Assembly: GCA_916049765.1 (NCBI GenBank) | Contig: CAJZIX010000006.1 | Span: forward strand, 1-60,302 | DNA length: 60,302 nucleotides | From: an uncultured bacterium | Lineage (GTDB): Bacteria > Patescibacteriota > Gracilibacteria > Absconditabacterales > Absconditicoccaceae | Direction of reading: 5' to 3' | In this document: piece by piece, positions 9,645 to 19,758 of the stretch | Position numbering within the stretch: position 1 is the stretch's first letter | Layout of the letters: each line of letters starts with the position of its first letter | Notes under the pieces: model-generated | The model's database searches: none | Told to the model about the DNA's origin: nothing | What the model saw: only the letters and a program-made list of their open reading frames with translations | Position numbers and translations under genes: made by a program

Positions 9645-11861
9645 TTAAAGGTAACTAAAGTGATCTTGAATATAATTAGTTGCTTCTCCGATTGTAAGTG
9701 AGAGAGAACCTGCTGCTTTTCTGATATAAAATTCCTCCTTCCCCTGATAAGTGAAATATACTGGCTTTTTGGCAGCTTTTACCTCAAAGACTAAAATCTG
9801 TTTCTCATCAACCATTTCCACATTTACGGTAATCAGAGCATATGAAGTGTTAAAATGAGTTTTGGTAAGATTATCAATATCCAATAAAAGTCCATCCAGC
9901 CCTTTCGCAAAGCAACTAATATCATGTTCCAATCAAAGAAGGGTCCCATCATCTGCAACTCCAACATACAAAGTTCATCAGTCAGTATTCAAAAATGCAG
10001 CGATGGTTTTTATTATCTGAAATTTCAAAGCATCATTTACTTGCTGATTTCTTACATCTCGTTTATAGGAAGATTTAAATTCTGTAGTATTGTTTTCTCC
10101 AATCAGAATCTTTTCTTTTAAAGAAACTTTCTCAAGTTCGATATTTGGATTTTTGAGCTGTTCAAAGTATTTTTTTAGGATATTCAACATAAGAAGCCTT
10201 CTTTCTTGCAAAAAATCTTCATAAGAAAGCTGATCAAAATAAGGAGGAATTGCATTCTGTTCCAAGTTTTTGCTCCAATCCAAAGTTCAGCTTTTAGAAA
10301 AGAGCTGTAAATACTCTTCAGGAGCCTGATTTGAAATAGTTCTATTGTCGCTATTATAGGTGTAAACTCTATTAGCAATCTGATTAATCTCTTTTGTATC
10401 AATCTTATCTTTACCATAGAGAGAAATAAGGTAATTTTTTGGAAAAATATGATGAATATCCATTTCAGTTTTCTCTTTGGTAAGTGCCTTATCTTTAAGA
10501 TCAATGAAATACTTACTCAAAGGGATATTTCTAAAAAGAATTGGAGATTGAAAATAAATCTGAGCAGCAGTAAACGCAATAAATAAGGGAGATCTAATGG
10601 AAGTAGAATCCATATCTTTTGGAAATCTTATCGTCCAAATATCTGGAGTAATCTCAAGATCAATTTCCTCTTGCAAAAATGCTACAAATCCTTCCTTAGT
10701 CTTTACCTTTTGAAGAGATTGAAAATCTTTTGATAACGTAGATTCAGCAGAAGATTTAGAATATTTTTGGGAGATGAACATCGCTACATAGTAGATCCTG
10801 AGGATGGGAGCCAGCTCCTGGAAACTAAGATGGTACTCTTCATGTCCGATGAGATAAAAAATATAACAAGCGATCAATAGCGTTTTCTGAGAAACCAATT
10901 CTTTACTGATAAATCATGCATCTTTTAGAATGGTCAAAAAATTTCTCCAATTCTGAAGATTAACAACGCTTTCAATGACAGTATTCAGATTTTCAAATTC
11001 ATGAGTTTGAGCCTTGAGAAAATTATAAACATCTTCCAATCTAGCCCTTTTAAACCCAACTCCAACCAGAACCCTCATTACATCATCAGCATTAAGGTCA
11101 GCAATATCATTTCTCCTTCTTGTCGCTTCAGAAAATTCTTCAATCAAAGCCCTTCCTCCCTCTCGATAAACAGACATCAAAGTTAAAATAAAATCGGAAT
11201 TATTAAGGACTTTCCCCCTACTATTGATTCTCAGGAAAATATCTGAAACCTCTTCAATCCTGAGATTTTTTGAAATTTCCATAACCGTAAAAGCCTGTTT
11301 TCAGAGATTACAGAGCTTCTGAATGTTATTAGCAATAACTTTTTCTACTTCTGGATTATCCCCATACCTTTCTTTAAAAGAACGCAAATAATCAGAGGTA
11401 ATATTAAAAAGATTTTCTCCGCTCAGGATTTCTTTAATATCATAAATCCAATCATAGCCTTTTTCTGTAGAGGCATCAGCAACACTAAATTCTGCGGTCA
11501 AAGGATTGAAAGACAAGACGATAACTTCAGGTTCTTTATTTTCTTTGAGAACAGGATATCAAGTAAATACCGCATATAATGAAGTCAATCTTTGTTGTCC
11601 ATCAATTACAACATAGTTAGGGATTCTTTTGAGATCTTCTTTTCTACCAATACTTCTCTTTTGTTGTTCAGTTTCATTCTCCAAAAAAAGGAGAAGTCCA
11701 GTCGGATATCCTCTAAAAAGACTATCAAAAAGATCCCTCACGCGAGCTCTATCCCATACATAAGGTCTTTGAAGATCGGGAAGGGCAATTTTATTAGCAG
11801 AAATATCGTTGATAAGCTGGTTAATCGTCCAATCTACACGCTTAAAAACATCTCAAGACAT
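9645..11861 (-). CDS. GmrSD-type (DUF262/DUF1524) nuclease fused to AlbA_2 domain
   Basis: 738 residues. Residues about 15-100 form the DUF262 (GmrS) ParB-like domain: LPDLQRPYVWD and IDGQQRLTSLY at 86-97, the NTPase motif of GmrSD and BrxU/SspE-type enzymes. A helical region follows, then the DUF1524 HNH nuclease with DIHHIFPKNYL (His 470-471) and a downstream NRVYTYNSDNRTISN segment. After about residue 585 comes an AlbA_2 (Schlafen) fold: NNTTEFKSSYKRD, then AAFLNTDGGTLYVGV and DDGTLLGLE. GmrSD enzymes are type IV restriction systems that cut glucosylated hydroxymethylcytosine phage DNA; the AlbA_2 tail probably gives nucleic-acid binding. Not linked to other defence genes here. Confidence 0.8.
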
Positions 11862-11914
11862 TCGCAACCAAAACAAAAATTAAAAAATCTGATTTTATCT
11901 TTATTTTTTCTTCC

Positions 11915-12568
11915 TTAATAGAAAATCTGACTCAAGGGGAAGGCAAAAATCCTAAATAATCCCCAAGACACTTTTGAAATGTAGGTTCAAAGAGCATTTG
12001 AAAGAGGTCACCATACCACTAATACAAGGAATCCAATCGCAATATATCTCATATTTCTTTCCATCCAAGCGCCTGTCTTGTGCGAAATGATTTTTACGAG
12101 TCTATAGCCATCAAGTGGAGGGAGCGGAATAAGATTGAAGGCAGCAAGCCCAAAATTGATCATAGAAAAAAGCGTCCAAAACTGAATAACGAGATCATTT
12201 GCATTGAAAAGTTCAATGGCTGAAGTTCCGAGGAGTTTTCCATAAATCATCAGGATGAGGATTCCTAGAATTCCAAGCACGATATTGCTCGCAGGTCCTG
12301 CTAGAGCTGTGATAAGCTCATCTCTATAGGGCTTCTTGTAATAGCTAGGATCAATCTGAACAGGTTTCCCTCGCCCAAAATGAATCAAAAAAATCATCAA
12401 AAATCCGATCGGATCAATGTGTTTCAAAGGATTGGGAGTCAGTCTTCCTTGGATTTTTGGGGTAGGATCACCGAGCTTATAGGAACTATAGGCATGAGCA
12501 AATTCATGAATCCCGATAGAAATCAAGAGGATGATCGCAAGCTGAAGATATTCTAAGAAGTATTCCAT
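11915..12568 (-). CDS. Site-2 protease family (M50) membrane protein
   Basis: 217 residues, at least four hydrophobic segments. The zinc motif HEFAH lies at residues 21-25 in the first membrane helix and the second metal site NLIPLPPLDG in a later one. GRLTPNPLKHIDPIGFL is typical of the short YwhC/Rv0359-like S2P group that lacks a PDZ domain. An intramembrane metalloprotease of unknown substrate. The last 31 codons follow two TGA (Gly) codons. A separate RseP-type homologue with PDZ is at 53881. Confidence 0.85.
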
Positions 12569-12633
12569 AGATTCTCATAATAGAAATAATTGCCTGTAAG
12601 GATATAGTTTTCCTTTGATTTTTCAAGTTTAAA

Positions 12634-12658
12634 GGAAAAAAGAGGCTTGAGCCTCTTT
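12634..12658 (-). terminator. Rho-independent terminator
   Basis: Perfect 8-bp stem AAGAGGCT/AGCCTCTT with a 2-base loop (12640-12657), followed on the minus strand by T6. It ends the secG/solute-binding-protein run just downstream of the stop at 12670. Confidence 0.8.
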
Positions 12659-12669
12659 CTATTCTTTTA

Positions 12670-14847
12670 TTAAGACGAGGAGAGTAGTCCTTCAAAAGGA
12701 TCATCGCTCGTAGTTGTTTTTTCTGTCTTTTCAGAAGTTTTTTCTAGAAGCTTTTCTGTTTCTTCTTGAGTGGGAGTGGAAGGTATTTTCTTGTTTTCAT
12801 TGCCTGTTACGGAAGTAGGGGGATTTATCTTTTCCTCTTGAATTGAAAGAGGAGGAAGTCAGATCTTTCCTTGAAGATAGTTGATAAACTCTCTAATATT
12901 TTTTACTTTTTTGAAGTTTAGCTCAACACTTTGTGTCAGTGTTGTTGTGGTATAGAGGCGATTCCTTCGATTATATTCAAAGAGTGTATCAGAACTGAAT
13001 TCTGGAGTAATCAGATTCTTTTTGATATTTATGAAATCATACGGATGACCAACAATAACAAGTGGCATATCTTGCGCAACAATTCCATTAATTTGATTTA
13101 TGATTTCTGTTTGTTGCGGATTTTTCATATATTGTTTGAAAAGATTGGTTAGGTTAGGATTTGTATATTTAGAAGGATTCATTAGGCTATCATCCGTTGC
13201 AAGTACTTTATGGACGTCTTTTTTCATTCCCATGCTAATGGTAGTCAGTAGAATATCATAGTCTTCCATTACGATTTTTGCCTCAAATTGTTCTGGAGAA
13301 CTTACTTGTTCAAAAAGAAAGTTATCTAAAATTTTTGCATTTTCTAAGAGTTTTCTGAATTGTTTGATAGCAAAATTAGATTCTAAGTTATTATAGTAGA
13401 CTACTTTTATTTTCCGATCACTAGTGGCTTCTTGGGGTTTTTCACTAGTAGCGAGAACGTAAAGATCAATATTTGCAATAGTATACGTCTTCCCTTTTAT
13501 ACTTCCTACAATAGTATATTGATTTTGTCCTGGGTTTAGGTTTTTCCCATTTTCTAGAGGATAAGAGATTTTTTTATCGGTTTTCTTGTAATTTTTAGGA
13601 GAGAAGGTATGTCCTTTTGTATCTTTCACTTTGATATTTTCAAATTGGTTGGAAAACTTAATTTCAAGATTAGTTGTAGTGTCTGTCTTTGGGGTATAAA
13701 AAACAAATTTTCTTTCTACTCCATCGATGCTTATGGATTTTTTTAACGCTTGTACTCAGCTATCTTCAAGATCCTTTTGCTGAACTCCTTCGTCTTTTTC
13801 TGTCAGTGAAATACGGTTGATAAACTCTTGAATATTGCTTCCGTCAGAGTAGAATTTTTTGAGGAGCTTCCCTTTATACATTCGGAGAAATTTTCCGTAC
13901 TCTTCGCCTACATAAAATTTACTATTAATAAGTCCTCCTAAGGCTCTTCTAAGCCTAACTTTCATTTTTGGAGATTTAGTATTGAAGAAGAAAGTAAGAA
14001 GATCGCTTTTTACCACATTTACTCTTTCATAATTTGGAAGCTGTACTTGATCTGCATAAGCGTCAACGATCGTTGAATTTTCCTCTAATATGGATTTTGA
14101 TAAACTTTCAAAATCAGGATAATTTTTGATCTGATAGAAAGCAAAGTTTGTTTCCTTACAGTCTACAAGGTTAAAAATCAGACTTTGAGTATCACTTGAT
14201 TTTGGAACGAGCTTTCCACACCCACTTGTAATCGGATTCGCTGCAAAAGCTGAAGTGTAATCCTCAAAAGTAGCTTGAGCTAAGATATGTTGTGGAAGAA
14301 TTGCAAAAGTAAAAAAGTAATTGTTGTCTGTTGTACTACTTGGAAATGTGATTTTTATTCTGTCTTTTTCTTTTTCAACTTTCAGATCTGTGTAAGAAGT
14401 TAGCGTTTTAATTCACCAAATATTTTGATGAATAATTTTTTCATAGGTAAAGTAGATATCTTCGAGTGTTCGAGCCTGACCATCAGATCGTGTATTTCCA
14501 GTTCCTGCGAGAGAAACATAATAGGTTTGATAATCTGAGGTATTTAATTTACAATGGCTTCCTTGTAATCCTTGTTCGTTGATGGTGTTATAATCTGCAC
14601 AAGCATCAAACAAAAAAGACTGATAAAATAGGCTTTGTCAGTCGTTCTTTAGATAAGGCAAATAAGAAACTTGATTGAAAATTGCTTCAACAAAAGTTCC
14701 TCACTTTGTGTTTATTTTTTCTCCATTTTCACTGAGAAATTGATAGCCAAGGATAAGGGTTGTAATTCACCAAAATGCTCCTATTACATAGAGAAAGTAA
14801 GTCAAAACTCTTCTTGGAGAGCTAGACTCATAACTACGATATCGCAT
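12670..14847 (-). CDS. Membrane-anchored family-5 extracellular solute-binding protein
   Basis: 725 codons across many TGA-Gly. Residues about 14-36 form one membrane anchor (LTYFLYVIGAFWGITTLILG). The body follows the SBP_bac_5 (oligopeptide-binding) pattern: ARTLEDIYFTYEKII, ILPQHILA, then VVKSDLLTFFFNTKSP and VRLRRALGGLI, the equivalent of the fNtkkpPf..vRqAl motif. The C-terminus is a Ser/Thr/Glu-rich tail. It would bind peptides or other solutes outside the membrane, but no ABC permease or ATPase is next to it. Its start overlaps the secG stop by one base (TAATG). Confidence 0.65.
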
Positions 14848-15077
14848 TATTTAACGTAAGGTAAAAACAAGACAATGATCACAAAAAGAATACCGCTGAT
14901 CAAAGCTATCTTTTTAAGCTTTCCTTCCATAGTTTTTTTACTTCCGTATTCATTTCCTCCGGCTGAAGCTCCTCCAATTCCCATTCAGATTCCTCCTCCT
15001 TTAGGAGATTGAAGTAAGACACTTCCGATAAAGACAATTCCCGTGAGGATAAGTAAAATAAGCATTACTGTATACAT
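14847..15077 (-). CDS. secG: SecG protein-export subunit
   Basis: 76 residues with the SecG plan: a first membrane helix (MLILLILTGIVFIGSVLL), the family motif LQSPKGGGIGMGIGGASAGG, a basic stretch KKTMEGKLKK and a second helix. One TGA encodes Gly in the loop motif. SecG assists SecYEG translocation. It sits directly upstream of, and overlaps, the large solute-binding protein. Confidence 0.88.
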
Positions 15078-15168
15078 CTTTTTGATAAGAGAGATAAATA
15101 ACTCTGGAGAAGTTTAAGGATTTTCTCAATGAATGCAAGTTTAGCGATTTTTTTGGCTTGAGGAGTGC

Positions 15169-15588
15169 TTATTCCGTTGCAAGTTGTATTTTAGCACAGC
15201 GACTTCCACATGCTTTCCAGACTTTCCATACTTCATCAATTTCTGGTTCTCTCGTGCTAAATTCTCCTTCTTCAGTAGTCAAGCGGACTTCTAAATTATG
15301 AGCTTGAAAGATGTTTGTTACCTTGCCTTCTAGGATCAGCTTTTTTGCTTCTTCTCGTGAAATTTCGTTTGAGAATTCCTTGATGGCACATTGTTCTCAT
15401 TCATTTTCAGTTCAACATGATGGAACATTTTCATGTTTTTTGACTTGTTCTGTATGTCAAGAAGATAAGTTAAAAGCTGACTTTTCATCAGGAGCGTTAC
15501 ATTTATGTAGTGGATAGAGGAGAACTATTAATGCGAAAATTACTGTTCCTATAGTTCGTCCTATCCACTGTCTTGTTGAAAGCTTCAT
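15169..15588 (-). CDS. Unknown single-pass membrane protein
   Basis: 139 residues. One N-terminal membrane segment (IGTVIFALIVLLYPL), then an outside domain with six Cys, including a C-terminal CGSRC pair. Three TGA-Gly codons. Residues after 75 (SREEAKKLILEGKVTNIF, then RLTTEEGEFSTREPEID) have the look of the small alpha/beta domain found in front of FtsH, but I cannot claim homology. Lies 91 bases upstream of secG and could head that operon. Confidence 0.6.
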
Positions 15589-15654
15589 GACTGATAGTAT
15601 GAGAAATAAAGTATTTTTTATACTAAGATTTTTTTTAGTTATTGCAAGTTATTT

Positions 15655-15689
15655 TAAAAAGCTGGAATAAGATATTCTTATCCAGCTTA
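15655..15689 (-). terminator. Rho-independent terminator
   Basis: 12-13 bp stem with AAGCTGGA...TCCAGCTT arms (15659-15671 with 15677-15688) and loop ATATT, followed by T5 on the minus strand. It ends the gene whose stop is at 15712. Confidence 0.8.
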
Positions 15690-15711
15690 TTTTGTAGATT
15701 TTAATTAGCTT

Positions 15712-16146
15712 TTACCAAAGCCAATCAAGATTGAATTTTCCTTCGTAGCTTTTAATTAGCTGAAGAAGAAATTCTTTTGTTTCTTTAATTTTTTTTGAAT
15801 CTCCACTCGCTTCTATTTGAGCAAGTGTTTCTCTTTTAAACAGTATGGAGGATTTTTCTACGATACCTCCAATTGTTTTTATTTCGAGATCTTGAATTTC
15901 TTCGATTTCTTTAAATAAACGAATAAAAGCGCAGACTTTTTCTTCCGTTTCATTCGAAACGAAGAGGCATAAAAACCTCCCTTTTCTTTTCATTCCAAAG
16001 TGAATTTCTCCTCGATTATCTCCGAGAAATTTAACTTGTTGAAAGAATTCAACAGTGACGTTTAAAATGTTTTCGTTATTTGCAAGACCAATCACTTCCT
16101 TGATTTTTTCAACGCTTCTCGTTAATTGTCTTTTTGTTATTCCCAT
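15712..16146 (-). CDS. Unknown 144-residue soluble protein
   Basis: Complete ORF with TAA stop and no TGA. Charged, mixed helix/strand composition, no signal peptide or membrane segment, no motif recognised. Upstream on the minus strand are TTGACT and a TATATT box about 16 bp apart; an inverted repeat CTTGA-TAAAG-TCAAG overlaps the -35 box (near 16198-16212) and could be an operator. A terminator follows the stop, so it is a single-gene unit. Confidence 0.65.
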   Translation of the reverse strand: MGITKRQLTRSVEKIKEVIGLANNENILNVTVEFFQQVKFLGDNRGEIHFGMKRKGRFLCLFVSNETEEKVCAFIRLFKEIEEIQDLEIKTIGGIVEKSSILFKRETLAQIEASGDSKKIKETKEFLLQLIKSYEGKFNLDWLW

Positions 16147-16299
16147 TTTTTTTAAATTTTTAATGTTTTATTATCGTAATATAATATATGTATATACTTG
16201 ATAAAGTCAAGCCTTTCCCGTGAAATAAAAAATCTTACTTGAAAATCCAGAGCAATTCACTAGCTTTAGATCAGCTTTTTTAGCTTTTTTCTATGGTAA

Positions 16300-17745
16300 A
16301 TGTCTGAAATTTCTAGAGCATTGATTTTTGATTCGGTTTTTGATCCATATAAGTGAGTTCTCGCCTATGTAAAAGTCGTAGATGGTTCGTTTTCCGCTGG
16401 AGATGAAGTCTATCTGATCCATTCAGAAAAAAGTTTCCAACCAACGGAGGTCTGACACTTCACTCCAGAATATGTTGCAGATAAAGTGCTCTCCGAAGGG
16501 CAAATTGGTTATATTGTGACTGGACAAAAATCGGTAAGAGATGTGAAGATCGGAGATACTATCATCAAAACCAAGATCAATAAAAACGAAGGAACTAGTA
16601 AATATCATCAGTATTTGATTCCTGGATTTAGAAAAGTCACTCCTTATGTCTATGCCGGGGTTTATCCGATTGACTCTACTGAATACGACAAACTCAAAGA
16701 TAGCCTAGAGAAGCTTTCGCTCAATGATAGTGCAGTTGTCTACGAGATGGAGGATAGTAAGGCACTTTGACTAGGTTTTCGCTGCTGATTTCTCGGAATG
16801 CTCCATATGGATATCATCAAGGAAAGGCTTTTTCGTGAGTATGGTCTGGATACGATTTTTACCATTCCGACCGTGATGTATCTTGTAAAGTCCAAAAACC
16901 TTTCCATTCCGCTGATCAAGACTTGAATGAATATCAAAAGTCTGATTCAGACTGGACTTTATCGTGAAATTCTCAAAAAAGAAAATCTGACTCTATCCGC
17001 ACAAGAACAGGAACATTTAGAACACTCCGAAGGGATTTTCGGAACGATGCTGGAGGAGCATACTTTTGTGAAACTCGCTGAACTCTTGAAGCCACGAATC
17101 GTTGTAAAATCAGGTTCCGATATGATTGATCAAGGAATGATTGAGGAAATCTTAGAGCCGATCGGGAATGTTGAGATCGTTGGACCTGAAGAATTTGCTG
17201 GGAATATTATGGCACTTTGCCAGGAATATAGAGGGAAACTTCAGCATATGGAATACTTGGATGCAACGAGGGTTGTTTGGCATTATGAGCTTCCTATGGG
17301 CGAAATCATCGTTGATTTTTATGATCGCTTGAAATCTGCGACAAAAGGCTACGCAACGATGAACTATGAATTTAAAGGTTATCATGCAGATGACCTCGTG
17401 AAACTTGATATTTTTATCAATAATGAGAAAGTGGAGGCTTTAACCTGGGTTGTGCATAATGATAAAGCCTATTATCTCGGTCGTGAAGCGGTAGAAAAAT
17501 TAAAAACCCTGATTCCAAAACATCTTTTCGCAATTCCTCTTCAAGCGGGACTCGGAAATAAAATTATCGCTCGTGAAAATATTTCTGCAATCAAAAAAGA
17601 CGTCCTTGCTAAATGTTATGGTGGGGATGTGAGCAGAAAAAGGAAGCTCCTCCAAAAGCAGAAAGAAGGAAAGAAAAGAATGAAAGCTATTGGAAATGTA
17701 GAAATACCTACTGATACCTTCGTGAAAATGATTACCAGGGATTAA
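16300..17745 (+). CDS. lepA: LepA/EF4 lacking the GTPase domain
   Basis: 481 codons that begin exactly at LepA domain II (RALIFDSVFDPYKGVLAYV) and run through domain II, III (GFRCGFLGMLHMDIIKERL, the LepA signature), V and the LepA C-terminal domain, with the basic end GGDVSRKRKLLQKQKEGKKRMK. Normal LepA is about 600 residues with an N-terminal G domain of about 190. Here TAA at 16297-16299 is immediately in front of the ATG in the same frame and the upstream 150 bases show no G-domain motif. LepA acts on the ribosome during elongation/biogenesis; without G1-G5 it cannot hydrolyse GTP alone. The rest of the frame is intact. Confidence 0.85.
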
Positions 17746-17893
17746 AGAACACCTTCTAAATTTAATACTTCAATTAAATTTAATATACTTCTATCCTAGA
17801 TATAAACCAACCAATTAAATTAGAGATAGAGGCGCTTTTAAAACTTTGCTTTTTGCACATTAGAATTTGGAAATCTACTAAAGTAGAAATCTC

Positions 17894-17921
17894 TTGCATT
17901 TTTGAGGATTTTGACTATACT
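17894..17921 (+). promoter_or_regulatory. Promoter of the RNA upstream of the Abi gene
   Basis: TTGCAT at 17894-17899 and TATACT at 17916-17921, 16 bp apart. It fits a start at about 17928, 90 bases before the Abi_2 ATG. Confidence 0.65.
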
Positions 17922-17927
17922 AGTAAG

Positions 17928-18000
17928 TGCAATGAAGGGGCGAGTAGCAATACTTATGGGCTCTTCTTAGGGGTGGCTCTATCCATCCCTTTTTCTTTAT
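17928..18000 (+). ncRNA. Small structured RNA, AbiF-RNA-like
   Basis: Between its own promoter and the Abi_2 gene. The 5' half can pair GAAG...GAG with CTC-TTC around a loop; the 3' half is a 7-bp hairpin GGGGTGG/CCATCCC (loop CTCTAT) followed by T5, an intrinsic terminator. A short RNA of about 70 nt would end 17 bases before the Abi_2 start. This placement matches the conserved AbiF RNA motif that is known upstream of Abi_2-family genes. Membership in that family is inferred from position and layout, not from an alignment. Confidence 0.55.
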
Positions 18001-18016
18001 TCTAAAGCAAATTTTC

Positions 18017-18946
18017 ATGTACACTAAGCCCGTAAAAACAGTAGCAGAGCTACTGGAGAAGCTCAAAGAAAAATGATTTGTAATTACCCCCAGAGAGGAA
18101 GGGCTAATTAAGAGTTTTCTAGAAAATACTGGATACTATCATGTTTCCTCTTATATGAAAAGTTTTTTTAACCCAGACAAAAAGGAGGACAAAGTTCAAA
18201 AGAAAGATATTCCTTTTCGAAATGTTATCAATCTCTATCGTCAAGATAGGAAACTGCAGTCATTTTTAATTTGGTTACTCCTTCATATTGAAGTTTTTTT
18301 AAAAGCTAAATTTATTCATATCACTTGTGAAAAGTATTGATCTCCCTTCTGGTATTTAGATCAAACAAATCTCTTCAAAAGCTGTGATGACCTTGTTAAT
18401 GACATTATCCTAAATAACAAAAAATCTCATATTCTAACAAATTATAAAGAAAAATACTGAAAAAACGAGCCCTTCCCACTCTGGCATATTGTCGAAGTAG
18501 CTTCGTTCTGACCATTCTCTGATTTTTTTGTTCATACAAAACAAGAAATCAATACTGAGTTTTATAAAATGTTTAATTTCTGAGGCGATATTTATTATAA
18601 GCAATTTTTATGATGGCTTCATGGACTTTGTAGGCTCAGGAATAGAGTTGCTCATTCTGAAATATCGCGAAGCATGAGATTGCTTCCACAGATTAAACTT
18701 CCCTATATTAAAGCTTCTATCAATTCTCTTACGGCATATATTTGTTTGATTTACCTCTTTTTAAAAATTGAAAATCAGGAATTTGCCGACAGTCTTTTCC
18801 ATGAACTCTTAATCTGTCTAGAAGATATTGCTAAAATAGATGGACTTACTTTTCCAGAAAAACAAAGAATTGGAATAAACGGGAAACGAAAAGATACTAT
18901 CCTAAGATGGAAGAAAAAAATTGATACTGATAAAAATCACAAGTAA
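18017..18946 (+). CDS. Abi_2 (AbiD/AbiF) family HEPN protein
   Basis: 309 residues. The N-terminus (KPVKTVAELLEKLKEKGFVI, then LENTGYYHVSSYMKSFF) is typical of Abi_2, followed by helices with LWHIVEVASFGPFSDFF and the HEPN ribonuclease motif R-N-R-V-A-H at residues 208-213 (Rx4H). Abi_2 proteins are abortive-infection toxins. Several TGA-Gly codons, some at conserved sites (ASFGPFS), show long residence in this code. The upstream RNA suggests an RNA-controlled toxin. No protein antitoxin or other defence gene adjoins it. Confidence 0.8.
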
Positions 18947-19080
18947 ATCTTTTTTATCAAAAACGGCAAAATTTGCCGCATTTTAAAATCTTTATCTACA
19001 ATAAGATATTTTTTTAATTGCTTACTTATGGTTCTTCAATATCTTGATGAATAAATTTACACCTATTTTGTTAACACTCT

Positions 19081-19758
19081 ATGCAAAGACTTGATAAATA
19101 CCTCGCAAATCTCGGTTTAGCTTCTCGTAGGGAAATTCCTGCCCTTTGTAAGATGGGCTATATTCTCGTGAATGGAGAAACTGTGAAAAAGCCAGATTTT
19201 AAGCTTTTTGGTGGAGAAATTCTTGGTTTTCAAGGGCAAGAAATCAAGGTGCTTGAAAGGGTTTACGTGATTCTTTACAAGTCGGCAGGCTATATTTCCT
19301 CAGATGAGGATGAATTTGGCTATCCGAGCTATAAAAAGCAGATGCTTGATTGCCCGTATGTGAATTTGCTCCATGCTGCGGGGAGGCTTGATGTCGATAC
19401 GGAGGGTCTGCTTTTGCTTTCTAATGATGGTCAGTTTATTCATCAGGTCATCAGCCCAAAACTAGATAAAGAAAAAGAATACGAAGTCTGGCTCCAATCG
19501 CCGATCAGCCTTACGGACTGCGAACAACTGCAAAATTGAGTTCAACTTGATGATGGATATCTTACCAAACCTGCTAAAGTCCAACAACTCGAGGAAAAGA
19601 AAATCCTCTTGACCATTACAGAAGGGAAATATCATCAGGTCAAAAGGATGCTGGAAGCGGTCGGAAATAAGGTTGTTTATCTCAAAAGGTTGAGGATTGG
19701 AGAATGGACTTTAGCGGGATTAGAAAAAGGGGAGTGGAAGTTGGTTACTGTGTCTTAG
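19081..19758 (+). CDS. RsuA/RluB-family pseudouridine synthase
   Basis: 225 residues: N-terminal S4 domain (MQRLDKYLANLGLASRREI, GYILVNGETV), synthase motif AAGRLDVDTEGLLLLSNDG with catalytic Asp, and EGKYHQVKRMLEAVGNKV. The KYHQVKRM end favours RsuA (16S U516) over the RluB-like gene at 5213, but the rRNA target is not certain. Ends in TAG at 19756-19758 and overlaps the convergent minus-strand gene by 14 bases. Confidence 0.85.
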
